From contig NEUO01000019.1 in the NCBI GenBank assembly GCA_002304315.1, positions 1 through 37,919 on the forward strand: DNA of 37,919 nucleotides. Reading direction: 5' to 3'. Origin of the DNA: Verrucomicrobiia bacterium Tous-C4TDCM (GTDB taxonomy: Bacteria > Verrucomicrobiota > Verrucomicrobiia > Verrucomicrobiales > Akkermansiaceae). Under the pieces are notes generated by a model. That model did not search any database and had not been told where the DNA came from. It worked only from the letters and a program-made list of their open reading frames with translations. Both the position numbers and the translations under genes were made by a program. The stretch's first letter is position 1, and the number at the start of each line of letters is the position of its first letter. Shown in pieces: positions 1 through 7,783 of this stretch.

Positions 1-1
1 C

Positions 2-160
2 GGGGTGGCGATCGGGAGCAAGGGCTTCGTGGATGGGGTGTTCAACGGCTGCCGGAGTTACTTCGGGGCGAAGCGCAAGGACGGGGCGCGGAAGATCCGG
101 GAGGACGCGGCGGGAAACCTGCATGCGCTGCGGGAGTTGAGGGTAAATGCAGTTGGCTAA
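2..160 (+). CDS. C-terminal fragment of a REP-associated (Y1/IS200-like) tyrosine transposase
   Basis: The reading frame is open from the window edge and encodes 52 residues before TAA at 158-160. It contains IGSKGFVDGVF, a YFGAKRKDGAR stretch and an ending LRELRVNAVG. This pattern (G-S-x-x-FV near the start, F-G-x-KRKxGAR, then a short L-RxLRV tail) matches, from memory, the C-terminus of RAYT transposases common in Verrucomicrobia. RAYTs are single-strand transposases that process REP palindromes. The catalytic HUH and Tyr residues would lie upstream, outside the window, so activity cannot be judged. REP-like elements occur elsewhere in this window (5238-5404, 11228-11376). The fragment is short, so a different family is possible. 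Confidence 0.6.
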   Translation, partial: GVAIGSKGFVDGVFNGCRSYFGAKRKDGARKIREDAAGNLHALRELRVNAVG

Positions 161-208
161 AAGGACCTGTGCTTCCGGGTGGTCATGCACAAGCTGTGTC
201 CCGTCCCC

Positions 209-553
209 CTAACGGAGTTCCGAAGGGATGGCCTTCGCCGCACCGCCAGTGAGCACCGGCCGCGGCCTCAGGGGTGAGGTGACCGGAGCGGATCCGTCGG
301 CGTCGTCCGGCGGGGGCTTCCGTCGCCGGTTTCTCCTGGCCTCGCGTTCCATGCGTTCCACAAACGACCGGGCCGATAACGACAGTGCCGGATCGGCCTG
401 GTAGCGGACCCAGACCGCAGCGACGACCATGGCCGCGACCCCGGCGACCATGCCCAGCGGCCCGAACGATTCGCCGAGAGCGTGGACGATGGCCAACGAA
501 GCCAAGACGAACGGCGTCCATGACAAGACCGGTGACGGTGATTTCGATGTCAT
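209..553 (-). CDS. small two-helix membrane protein, unknown function
   Basis: Encodes 114 residues. I start at the ATG at 551-553 because GAGGAA lies about 7 nt upstream; an in-frame ATG at 575-577 has no such site. Residues about 9-55 form two hydrophobic helices (PFVLASLAIVHAL and MVAGVAAMVVAAVWV) separated by a short GESFGP turn. A basic cytoplasmic-type segment rich in Arg and Lys follows (MEREARRNRRRK), then a Pro/Ala-rich tail. It lies 80 bp downstream of the sulfatase gene on the same strand and could be co-transcribed with it. I do not recognise the family. It faces the transposase fragment tail to tail. Confidence 0.6.
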   Translation of the reverse strand: MTSKSPSPVLSWTPFVLASLAIVHALGESFGPLGMVAGVAAMVVAAVWVRYQADPALSLSARSFVERMEREARRNRRRKPPPDDADGSAPVTSPLRPRPVLTGGAAKAIPSELR

Positions 554-633
554 GGACGTTTCCTCGAGCCGCAACATGGCAGGTTCTGTGCCCGATGACA
601 AATCGACAGTGGTAGATCGTCCGACTCCATTGC

Positions 634-2106
634 TCAGCGGCCGACCTCTCCCAGCTCCTTCGAACGAAGCGCGCCATAGTCGACAAGCTGACGCTCCAGC
701 TTCTCCGACATCGCCGCCGCGCGCTCGGATTGCTTTGTGGCGAGGTTGGTCGATTCCGCGAGGTCGTTGGCAAGGTCGTAGAGCTCGGCCGAACCGTCCG
801 CATGGTTGCGGATGAATTTCCAATCGCCCTCGTGATAGATCGAGAAATGGTCGTTGTTGTGGCCGTGCGGGTAGTGGGTCACCAGCCACTGCGGACGGGT
901 CGTGGGCTTGCCTTTCAGGGCGGGGCGGAGGTCGTGGCCGTCGAAGGAGGGAACTCCGGAGACCCCCGCGATTTCGAGCAGCGTCGGGAACAGATCGGCG
1001 ATGGAAACGAGGCCGTCGTGGTGCGATCCGGCGGGCACCTTCAGGCTTTCCTTCGCAGCTTGGCCGGCGGCCGGCTTGGCCCAGGCGGCGATCATCGGCA
1101 TGCGGATCCCGCCTTCGTAGCGCATGCCCTTTTTCCCTCGCAGCGGGGCATTGCCGGAGACGACCGGCACCCGTTTGTCGTTGGGGAGGGGAGCGTCGCC
1201 GCCGTTGTCGGAAAGGAAGACCACGAAGGTGTTGTCCGCGATGCCGAGGGCGTCGAGCTTGGCAAGGACGTCGCCGAGCGAGCGGTCCATGCCTTCGATC
1301 AGCGAGGCGTAGGCCTGCTGTGGCTTCGGTAGGTCGGGGTAGTTCTTCGCGAAGCGGGGGTCGGCTTGGAATGGTGAATGGACCGCGTAGTGGGCCATGT
1401 AGGCGAAGAAGGGCTGCTTCTCCTTGGCCGCGGTCTCGATCGCCCCGCAGAGCTCGCGGGTCAGCACTTCGGTCAGGAACAAATCCTGGCCGTGCCATTT
1501 CTCCAAGCCGGTCACGTGGTTCGATCCCGTGCCGAAGGATTCCTTGGCAAAATACGACGCCGGATGGCCGATCTCATTGCCGGCGATGTTCACTTCGAAG
1601 CCGATCTTCTTCGGATCCTGTCCGAAGGCCCCGCGGCTGCCGAAATGGGCCTTGCCGCAGTGGATCGTCCGGTAGCCGGCGGCTTTCAAGAGGGCCGGCA
1701 GGGTCTTCTCGTCGGCGGCGATGCCGGTCTTTCCCCAGCCGTCCGGCGAGCGGAGGTGCTTCACATCGTTGTCGCCGTTCTCGGTGCCCGCGGGGTTGGT
1801 CCAGTTCGTCACGCGATGCCGCGCGGGGTTCTTGCCGGTCATCAGGGTGATCCGGGACGGCGTGCAGACCGGGTGGGCATAGGCCTGGGTGAATCTCATG
1901 CCGCGGGCGGCCAGCGCTTCCATGTGCGGTGTGCGATAGCGGCGGTTGAGGGCGGTGGTGACCGGCTTGCCCGCGGCATCGTAAAAGAAGGGCAGCGAGG
2001 TATCCTGCCAGCCCATGTCGTCGACGAGGAAGACCAGCAGGTTTGGTCGTTCCGCGGCGGAAGCGCTGGCGGCGAGCAAGGAGATCAGGAAAACGGCGGC
2101 ATTCAT
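634..2106 (-). CDS. secreted type I sulfatase (arylsulfatase family)
   Basis: Encodes 490 residues from the ATG at 2104-2106. Residues 1-18 form a signal peptide (MNAAVFLISLLAASASAA). NLLVFLVDDMGW at about 22-33 is the metal-binding sulfatase start. CTPSR at 81-85 is the C-x-P-S-R signature whose Cys81 would be converted to formylglycine by a maturase. GKAHFG and FLSDNGG carry further metal and substrate residues, and a C-terminal HNNDHFSIYHEGDWKFI segment is typical of the alkaline-phosphatase-like fold. The protein probably hydrolyses sulfate esters, perhaps on polysaccharides, in the periplasm; the substrate cannot be read. The frame continues 210 codons upstream, but the signal peptide fixes the start. 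It is divergent from the DUF1800 gene across 121 bp, which must hold both promoters. Confidence 0.93.
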   Translation of the reverse strand: MNAAVFLISLLAASASAAERPNLLVFLVDDMGWQDTSLPFFYDAAGKPVTTALNRRYRTPHMEALAARGMRFTQAYAHPVCTPSRITLMTGKNPARHRVTNWTNPAGTENGDNDVKHLRSPDGWGKTGIAADEKTLPALLKAAGYRTIHCGKAHFGSRGAFGQDPKKIGFEVNIAGNEIGHPASYFAKESFGTGSNHVTGLEKWHGQDLFLTEVLTRELCGAIETAAKEKQPFFAYMAHYAVHSPFQADPRFAKNYPDLPKPQQAYASLIEGMDRSLGDVLAKLDALGIADNTFVVFLSDNGGDAPLPNDKRVPVVSGNAPLRGKKGMRYEGGIRMPMIAAWAKPAAGQAAKESLKVPAGSHHDGLVSIADLFPTLLEIAGVSGVPSFDGHDLRPALKGKPTTRPQWLVTHYPHGHNNDHFSIYHEGDWKFIRNHADGSAELYDLANDLAESTNLATKQSERAAAMSEKLERQLVDYGALRSKELGEVGR

Positions 2107-2227
2107 TGTCCTCCGGATACGGCACGGCGGGCCGGCGGGCTGCAATGAAGATTCCGGCGCTGGCTTTTTCCGCGCAACCACGCCGCGGGACGGTGGTTTC
2201 CTTCCGCGTAACCCGATTTCCACTGCC

Positions 2228-3775
2228 ATGCTCCAAGCCGCACTTGACGAATGGACGATCTTTGAAGCCGCGCACCTGCTCCGCCGCGCCGGATTCGGCG
2301 GATCGCCGGACGAGATCAAGCTCCTGCACTCGATGGGCCGCCACCGGGCGGTGGAAAGCCTGCTGGTGCCGACCGAAGCCGTGGATGCTTTTCCGCTGCC
2401 GGATTGGGCAAACCGCGAGCAAGCGGTGGCCGACATGAAGGCCCGCCTCCAGCAGTTCCAGGAGACCCGCCGTGCGACCCGCGACATGTCCGCGGAAGAG
2501 GCGGAGAAATTCCGCCGCAATTCCCAGCAGCAGCAGCAGCAGCTCAACCGCCGCCATGGCATCGAAGGCCAGGGCTGGTGGTTCCGCCGGATGCTCAAGA
2601 CCAAGGCCCCGCTGCGCGAAAAGATGGTGCTTTTCTGGCATGACCATTTCGCGACCTCGATCCAGAAGGTGAAGCAGCCGGTGCTGATGATGATGCAAAA
2701 CGAGCTGTTCCGGAAACACGCGACCGGCTCGTTCAAGGAGCTGACGCATGAGATCCTGCGGGACCCGGCGATGATGCTCTACCTCGACACCCAGACTTCG
2801 AAGAAGGGCATGCCGAACGAGAATTTCGCCCGCGAGGTGATGGAGCTCTTCACGCTCGGCGAAGGGAACTACAGCGAGCAGGACATCAAGGAGGCCGCCC
2901 GCGCCTTCACCGGCTACCAGCTCAACCGCTTCAACGGCACCGTCACCCACGAACCGCGCCAGTGGGACGACGGCGAGAAGACGATCTTCGGCAAGACCGG
3001 CAAGTTCGACGGCGAAGAGGTGGTCGATCTGATTTTCCAGCAAAGCGCCGCGTCCGAGTTGGTGCCGCGGAAACTGTGGGAATACTTCGTTTCCGAAAAC
3101 CCGCCGGAAGAAGGCGTCGATGCGCTGGCGAAATCCTTCCGCGATGCCGACTTCCGGATCGAGCCGCTGCTCCGCGAGATCTTCCGTTCGAAGGCCTTCT
3201 ATGCGGAGAAGGTCGTCCGCAACCAGATCAAGAGCCCGATCCAATATCTGGTGCAGATGCTCAAGGAGCTGGAACTCGCCGACCCGCCGCAAGCCTACAC
3301 GATGAATGCCCAGCAGCAGCTCGGACAGGTGCTGTTCATGCCGCCAAACGTCGCCGGCTGGGACTGGGGCAAGGCGTGGATCAATACCAACACACTCCTC
3401 ACCCGATACAACGTGGCGGGCTTCATCACCAAGGGTGCCCAAGAGGCATCCCCAGTCGCGGCGAACGACGACGAGTCGATGATGGACATGCAGATGGACC
3501 GCAAGGAGGCGGTCCGGGCCGGGATGATGCAATTCGCCGAGCGCAACTGGGCCGGGCCGGACTTCGAAAAGATCGCCCCGCGCTCCCTGCGCGAGGACCC
3601 GGAGAAGCTGGTCGACGCGCTGGTGTTCCGCTTTTTCCAAGCCCCGCTCGGCAAGAAGGAGCGCGGGACCTTTGTCGAATACGCCGTGTCCAAGAAGGGC
3701 GCGATCTTCACCAACAAGGAGGCGGGCGAACTCTGCCACCTGATGCTGAGCACGCCGCACTACCAGCTTGCCTGA
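2228..3775 (+). CDS. DUF1800 domain protein
   Basis: Encodes 515 residues from the ATG at 2228. The frame is open further upstream but overlaps the divergent sulfatase. Near the start AAHLLRRAGFGGSPDEI is the usual DUF1800 opening. A six-Gln run lies near residue 100. The core follows with WWFRRML, FWHDHFATS, LYLDTQTSKKGMPNENFAREVMELFTLG and a YTxxDIKEAARAFTG-like segment (here YSEQDIKEAARAFTGY), then PPNVAGWDWGKAWINT. These are hallmark DUF1800 motifs. No signal peptide is evident. Genes of this family nearly always precede a DUF1501 gene in Planctomycetes and Verrucomicrobia, as here. The function is not established. No clear Shine-Dalgarno site is visible. Confidence 0.93.
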   Translation: MLQAALDEWTIFEAAHLLRRAGFGGSPDEIKLLHSMGRHRAVESLLVPTEAVDAFPLPDWANREQAVADMKARLQQFQETRRATRDMSAEEAEKFRRNSQQQQQQLNRRHGIEGQGWWFRRMLKTKAPLREKMVLFWHDHFATSIQKVKQPVLMMMQNELFRKHATGSFKELTHEILRDPAMMLYLDTQTSKKGMPNENFAREVMELFTLGEGNYSEQDIKEAARAFTGYQLNRFNGTVTHEPRQWDDGEKTIFGKTGKFDGEEVVDLIFQQSAASELVPRKLWEYFVSENPPEEGVDALAKSFRDADFRIEPLLREIFRSKAFYAEKVVRNQIKSPIQYLVQMLKELELADPPQAYTMNAQQQLGQVLFMPPNVAGWDWGKAWINTNTLLTRYNVAGFITKGAQEASPVAANDDESMMDMQMDRKEAVRAGMMQFAERNWAGPDFEKIAPRSLREDPEKLVDALVFRFFQAPLGKKERGTFVEYAVSKKGAIFTNKEAGELCHLMLSTPHYQLA

Positions 3776-3850
3776 AGTTCCAAGCAATCCCCCTACGCCA
3801 AGGCTACGGGGGACAAGAAAGTTCCAAGTGCCAAGAAACACCAATTTGCC
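3776..3850. repeat. intergenic heptad-type and dispersed repeat motif
   Basis: The gap between the DUF1800 and DUF1501 genes is made of repeat-like sequence. GTTCCAAG occurs at 3777-3784 and GTTCCAAGTGCCAAG at 3821-3835, a 7-nt rhythm (GTKCCAA). They flank a segment CCTACGCCAAGGCTACGGGG at about 3792-3811. Related GTGCCAA heptads recur at 11203-11219 and 12043-12078. No Shine-Dalgarno site stands out before the next ATG, so this may be an inserted repeat rather than a designed leader. Confidence 0.55.
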
Positions 3851-5155
3851 ATGAAAACTCGCCGTGAATTCCTCCGCTCCACCGTGCTGGGTGCCTCTGC
3901 CACCTGGACGGTGCCGATGTTCGTCGAACGGACCTTCGCCGATCTCCATCTCGGGGCCCGCGACCTCGCGACCCAGGCGGTCACCGGGAAAGATGATACG
4001 ATCCTCGTCGTACTTCAGCTCGCCGGTGGCAACGACGGGCTCAACACCCTGGTGCCCTTCGCCGATGATGCCTACCACGCGGCCCGCCCGCGGCTTGCGA
4101 AACGGGAGAAGGAACTGATCAAGCTGAGCGATCAAGTCGGTCTGAACAGCTCGATGCCCTTCCTCGGCTCCTTGTTTAAGGAAGGCAACCTCGGAGTCGT
4201 GCAAGGCGTCGGCTACCCGAATCCGAACCGCTCGCATTTCGTCTCCACCTCGATCTGGGAGACCGCGGACATCGAGAACCGCTCGAACACCGGCTGGATC
4301 GGCCGCTATTTCGACAACGCCTGCCCCGGCGCGGACCCGACCGTCGGCATCAGCTTGAACAAGACGCAGCCGGAGTCCTTCGGCGCGCTGAAGAATCCCG
4401 GTGTCTGCCTCAGCTCGCCGGAACTCTACCGCTGGATCCACGGCGGCGGCGAAAAGGCACAGGCGGAGGAATTCTTCGCCTCGCTCAATGCGCCGGAACA
4501 CGATGACAGCCCGGTGGACGGTGCCTCGATCGACATGCCGGCGGGCGGCAAGACCGGCGGCATCCAGGGCGAGGACAACCTGGCGTTCCTCGAGCGCGTG
4601 GCGATGGATGCGCGGGTCAGCTCCGCGAAGATCCTGGAACTCGCTTCGAAGTACCGGACGAAGGTGACCTACGACGGCACCCCGATTTCGCGCAGCCTGA
4701 ACATGGTCTCGCGGCTGATCGCCGGCGGGATGCCGACGCGGGTTTACTACGTCAGCCACGGTGGCTTTGACACCCACAACCAGCAGGTCAATTCGCATGA
4801 CCGACTGCTCAGCCAGCTCGATGGCGCGCTGAAGTCGTTCTTCGCCGACCTCAAGGCGCAGGGCAACGACAAGCGGGTGGTGCTGATGACCTTCTCGGAG
4901 TTCGGCCGCCGCGTTTCGGAGAATGCCAGCTCCGGCACCGATCACGGGCGCGCCTCGTGCATGTTCCTGGCGGGCGAAGCGGTAAAGGGTGGGCTCTTCG
5001 GCAAGTATCCAAGCCTGACCGACCTCGATGCGGGCGACTTGAAGCACAACGTCGACTTCCGCGGAGTCTATGCCTCGGTGCTCGAAGGTTGGCTCAAGAC
5101 CTCGTCGAAGCCGGTGCTGCGTGGTGATTTCGAGAAGCTCGGCCTCATCGGGTGA
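3851..5155 (+). CDS. DUF1501 domain protein with Tat signal
   Basis: Encodes 434 residues. The N-terminus MKTRREFLRSTVLGASA is a twin-arginine signal, so the protein is probably exported folded. ILVVLQLAGGNDGLNTLVPFAD is the characteristic DUF1501 opening (L-x-GGNDGLNT-x-P). SHFVSTSIWETAD, YYVSHGGFDTHNQQ and LMTFSEFGRRVSENASSGTDHG are further family motifs; the H, D and E residues resemble an alkaline-phosphatase/sulfatase-like metal site. It ends with DFRGVYASVLEGWL. It lies 75 bp after the DUF1800 gene in the same direction, the standard partner pair. The pair's role is unknown. Confidence 0.94.
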   Translation: MKTRREFLRSTVLGASATWTVPMFVERTFADLHLGARDLATQAVTGKDDTILVVLQLAGGNDGLNTLVPFADDAYHAARPRLAKREKELIKLSDQVGLNSSMPFLGSLFKEGNLGVVQGVGYPNPNRSHFVSTSIWETADIENRSNTGWIGRYFDNACPGADPTVGISLNKTQPESFGALKNPGVCLSSPELYRWIHGGGEKAQAEEFFASLNAPEHDDSPVDGASIDMPAGGKTGGIQGEDNLAFLERVAMDARVSSAKILELASKYRTKVTYDGTPISRSLNMVSRLIAGGMPTRVYYVSHGGFDTHNQQVNSHDRLLSQLDGALKSFFADLKAQGNDKRVVLMTFSEFGRRVSENASSGTDHGRASCMFLAGEAVKGGLFGKYPSLTDLDAGDLKHNVDFRGVYASVLEGWLKTSSKPVLRGDFEKLGLIG

Positions 5156-5237
5156 AGACTTTGGACTGCGGCAGCCCGCCCTGCCCGTTACCCATAGATC
5201 ACCGTGTCGCGGTTCTATGTATTGAAGGGACAACAGG

Positions 5238-5404
5238 AGATAGCCCGGGGCAAGCAGCGCGCAGCCCGTCGGCCGCGCTGAAAGTGCGGGATGGTGCGGG
5301 TAGCACGGGACGTCTCAACTTACCGGCCCCCTCGCGCCCCTTCAGGGTGCCAATCACCGGACTCATGGACCCGGGGCGACGCAAGGCCTTGCCCCGGGCT
5401 ATCT
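5238..5404. repeat. 167-bp element bounded by a perfect 17-nt inverted repeat
   Basis: AGATAGCCCGGGGCAAG at 5238-5254 is the exact reverse complement of CTTGCCCCGGGCTATCT at 5388-5404. Inside are a second hairpin (CAGCGCG paired with CGCGCTG near 5255-5280) and a competing local stem (CCCGGGGC near 5371 with GCCCCGGG ending near 5398) around CAAGGCCTTG. The apparent short reading frames through it are not convincing genes. It resembles a dispersed, non-autonomous palindromic element of the REP or MITE kind. No target-site duplication was found. Confidence 0.65.
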
Positions 5405-5408
5405 CATT

Positions 5409-5560
5409 GCTCCCCGTTGGGGCTTGAGCGAAAAAATGTGCATAACGGGCAGAGCCCGCTGCCGCTCTGTTGCCACAGCCCGCTGTGGAATGGTGCCCCG
5501 ATTCGTCAGCAGGCTGACAAAGAGAAAGCGGCAGCAGGCTGACCGCAGTCCAAGAACGCG
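5409..5560. repeat. cluster of small palindromes (REP-like)
   Basis: This stretch continues the repeat-packed gap of 447 bp between the DUF1501 and DUF6807 genes. It contains CCCC-GTT-GGGG near 5413, CCACAGCC/CGCTGTGG at 5473-5488 (7-bp stem, 2-nt loop), CAGC-AG-GCTG near 5507, and complementary CTGCCGCT (5459) and AGCGGCAG (5527). No coding region is supported. The arrangement is consistent with a REP-type element; its origin is inferred. Confidence 0.5.
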
Positions 5561-5602
5561 TTTGAGAGGCGCGGCGCTTCAGTTCCGTAGGGATTCACCG
5601 CA

Positions 5603-6535
5603 ATGAGAACCTTCGCCTTGATCCTCGCCGTCCTCATCCCCGCAGCCGCAGCCGAAGAGGTCACCGCCGCGCGGGAGGGCAAGCAGATCGTCGTCCGCAG
5701 CGGCGATAAGGAAATTCTCCGCTACCAGGCGGAACCCGGCGAACTTCCGCGCCAGGACATCCCCGAGGTCTATCGCCGCGGCGGCTACATCGCCTCGATC
5801 CACACGCCGACCGGCCGGCTGGTGACGGATGATTTCCCGCCGAACCACGTCCATCACCACGGCGTTTGGAGCCCGTGGACCAAGACCGGATTCGAAGGCC
5901 GCAAGCCCGACTTCTGGAACATGGGCGAGGGGACCGGACGGGTGGAATTCGTCGCGGTCGATGACGTCTGGCAAAAGGATGGCCGGGCCGGATTCAAGGT
6001 GCGGCATCGATTCATCGATATGACCGCGAAGCCGGAGAAGGTGGCGCTGTTAGAGACTTGGGAAGTCGCTGTCGCCAGCGCCGCGGACCATTTCCTCGTC
6101 GACCTCGCGATCACCCAGACCTGTGCCGGCGAGTCGCCGCTTAAGCTTCCCGAATACCACTACGGCGGCCTCGGCTTCCGCGGCAACCGGGCGTGGAATG
6201 GTGCCGCAAACTGCCGCTTCCTCACTGCGTCGGGCCTGACCGATCGTACCAAGGTGAATACCGCCAAGGAAACCTGGTGCTGGGTCGGCGGCAAGGTGGA
6301 CGGGGAGACCTGTGGGGTGACATTCCTCTGCCATCCGTCGAACTTCCGTGCGCCCCAGCCGGTCCGCGTTCATCCGGAGGAGCCGTTCTTCTGCTATGCC
6401 CCGCAGCAGGGCGGCGCGATGGAGATCGCGCCGGGCAAGCCCTACATCGCCCGCTACCGGATGATCATCGCCGACGGCGAACCAGACGCGTTGGCCGCTG
6501 CGAAACGGGCGGAAGAGTATGCCAAGTTGAAGTGA
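5603..6535 (+). CDS. DUF6807 (PmoA-like) family secreted protein
   Basis: Encodes 310 residues. The start at 5603 has AGGGA about 10 nt upstream and a short signal peptide (MRTFALILAVLIPAAAA). The motif NHVHHHGVWSPWTKTGFEGRKPDFWNM is highly characteristic of the DUF6807 family, often annotated misleadingly as methane oxygenase PmoA. Later YHYGGLGFRGNRAW and CHPSNFRAPQPVRVHPEEPFFCYAP also match. The His cluster suggests metal or sugar binding. The family often sits near sulfatases and sugar dehydrogenases in Planctomycetes and Verrucomicrobia, suggesting carbohydrate metabolism, but no activity is established. The following HAD gene starts 43 nt downstream. Confidence 0.9.
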   Translation: MRTFALILAVLIPAAAAEEVTAAREGKQIVVRSGDKEILRYQAEPGELPRQDIPEVYRRGGYIASIHTPTGRLVTDDFPPNHVHHHGVWSPWTKTGFEGRKPDFWNMGEGTGRVEFVAVDDVWQKDGRAGFKVRHRFIDMTAKPEKVALLETWEVAVASAADHFLVDLAITQTCAGESPLKLPEYHYGGLGFRGNRAWNGAANCRFLTASGLTDRTKVNTAKETWCWVGGKVDGETCGVTFLCHPSNFRAPQPVRVHPEEPFFCYAPQQGGAMEIAPGKPYIARYRMIIADGEPDALAAAKRAEEYAKLK

Positions 6536-6578
6536 TCTTCCTTGGCGAACTTGGCGACTTGGCGGTTCAATCCGCCGC

Positions 6579-7334
6579 GTGACCGATGACCATCGTGCCA
6601 AGTTCCAGCGGGGCCTCGCGCTCTACGATCTCGATGGCACGCTGATTGCCTGGGATACTCAGGTCCTGCTGTGCGATCACGTCCTGAAGCGCGAAGGCTG
6701 GCGGCGGGCCTACCTGCTGTTTTTCGCTGCTTTCCTGCCCGCGGCGAAGATCCTCGGCGCGGAAGGCATGAAGCGGGTCTTCCTCAGCTACCTCTGGCGG
6801 GTCGATCGCAGGCAGCTCGAAGTGTGGGTCAACGAGTTGGTGGCGGAGTTCTTCCCCTTGAGGTGCTATCCGGCGATGTTGGAAATGCTCCAAAGGGATC
6901 GCGACGCCGGACATCTGACGGTGCTGGCCTCGGCGAGCCCGGAGTTTTACGTCCGGGAAGTGGGGCGGGTGCTGGGCTTCGACCTCGCCTGCGGCACGCC
7001 GGTCGAGATGGGTGAGTCGATGCCCCTGCTGCCGGACCTCGTGAATCACAAGGGTGAGGAGAAAGTACGACGTCTCTCGGAGATCCTGGGCGCGCCGCCG
7101 GAGGGCATCTGGCCGAACAGCCACGGCTACTCGGACAGCAGCGCCGATCTGCCGATGCTTGCCTGCTGCGAGCGAAACACCCTCGTCAATCCTTCGCAGG
7201 TGCTCACCGCGATCGGTGAAGAGAAAGGCTGGGAGATCGTCCGCCCCGGAAAGCCGTGGCAGGGCAAGGCCGGTCATCTTGTCGAAGTGGCGCGGCGGAT
7301 CACCGGCTTCGGCGGATCGAGCGCGCCCGGCTAA
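6579..7334 (+). CDS. HAD-IB family phosphatase (SerB-like)
   Basis: Encodes 251 residues from a GTG at 6579; the nearby ATG is out of frame. Motif I is LYDLDGTLI at about 15-23 (nucleophile and general-acid Asp). Motif II is TVLASASPEFY. The motif III Lys is in NHKGEEKVRRL, and motif IV is YSDSSADLPML. A helical cap lies between motifs I and II (residues about 35-95). This is the layout of HAD subfamily IB, including phosphoserine-phosphatase-like and lysophospholipid-type phosphatases. The substrate is unknown. It follows the DUF6807 gene by 43 bp that contain a CTTGGCGA-rich repeat, and ends 6 bp before a convergent small gene. Confidence 0.88.
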   Translation: MTDDHRAKFQRGLALYDLDGTLIAWDTQVLLCDHVLKREGWRRAYLLFFAAFLPAAKILGAEGMKRVFLSYLWRVDRRQLEVWVNELVAEFFPLRCYPAMLEMLQRDRDAGHLTVLASASPEFYVREVGRVLGFDLACGTPVEMGESMPLLPDLVNHKGEEKVRRLSEILGAPPEGIWPNSHGYSDSSADLPMLACCERNTLVNPSQVLTAIGEEKGWEIVRPGKPWQGKAGHLVEVARRITGFGGSSAPG

Positions 7335-7340
7335 GTCCTG

Positions 7341-7607
7341 TTAGAACAAGCCGGGCTGTTCGGCAGGCTTGTCCTTGACCACCGGCCGGGCCAGCAACGC
7401 GTCGATGCGGGTCAGGAGATCAAGCGAGGGCGTCTCCACTTCATCGAGCACGTCCCGCAGGTAGGTGGACCAATGCGCGGGCGTCCGGCCTTCCTCGCGG
7501 GACAGGATCAGTGCGACTTCCGTCAAACGGCCGCTGCCGGAAAGCTGCTTGCGCGTGCGGCGCAGCCAGCTTTCGAGGTAGGGCCGGTCGGGTTTTCCAT
7601 GAATCAC
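7341..7607 (-). CDS. small conserved-looking helical protein, unknown function
   Basis: Encodes 88 residues from a GTG at 7605-7607; the frame is open further upstream but without a good start. Visible segments are YLESWLRRTRKQLSGSGRLTEVALILSR and SLDLLTRIDALLARP. The helix-turn-helix-like spacing (a first helix, EEGRTPAHWSTYLRDVLDE, then PSLDLLTRIDALLA) loosely recalls a Cro/XRE-type fold, but this is only a suggestion. It lies convergent to the HAD gene and divergent from the AI-2E transporter gene. The 176-bp gap beyond its start contains a perfect CCGGGCC/GGCCCGG hairpin at 7740-7755. Confidence 0.55.
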   Translation of the reverse strand: MIHGKPDRPYLESWLRRTRKQLSGSGRLTEVALILSREEGRTPAHWSTYLRDVLDEVETPSLDLLTRIDALLARPVVKDKPAEQPGLF

Positions 7608-7783
7608 GCCCGGATTTAGCGGGAGCGGGTGCCGCTGGCAAGGAGCGGCTGGCGGCGATGCCTTCTTCCGCAGGACGGGCTTTGCAATCTGCGCTGAGGA
7701 GCCTGATGGTAAGTGCCACTCCCGGGAGCGCTGCGCTGGCCGGGCCACGGCCCGGTTCCTGCAAGATTCACGACCCATTCGCC

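Noticed and set aside
2107-2736. 210-codon upstream extension of the sulfatase
   Set aside because: It is antisense to the DUF1800 gene and precedes a clean signal peptide.
1574-5233. Antisense open frame of 1219 codons
   Set aside because: It lies opposite the clear DUF1800 and DUF1501 genes and part of the sulfatase gene in another frame. Its protein is rich in Arg, Glu, His and Val with no motif, as expected for shadows of high-GC genes.
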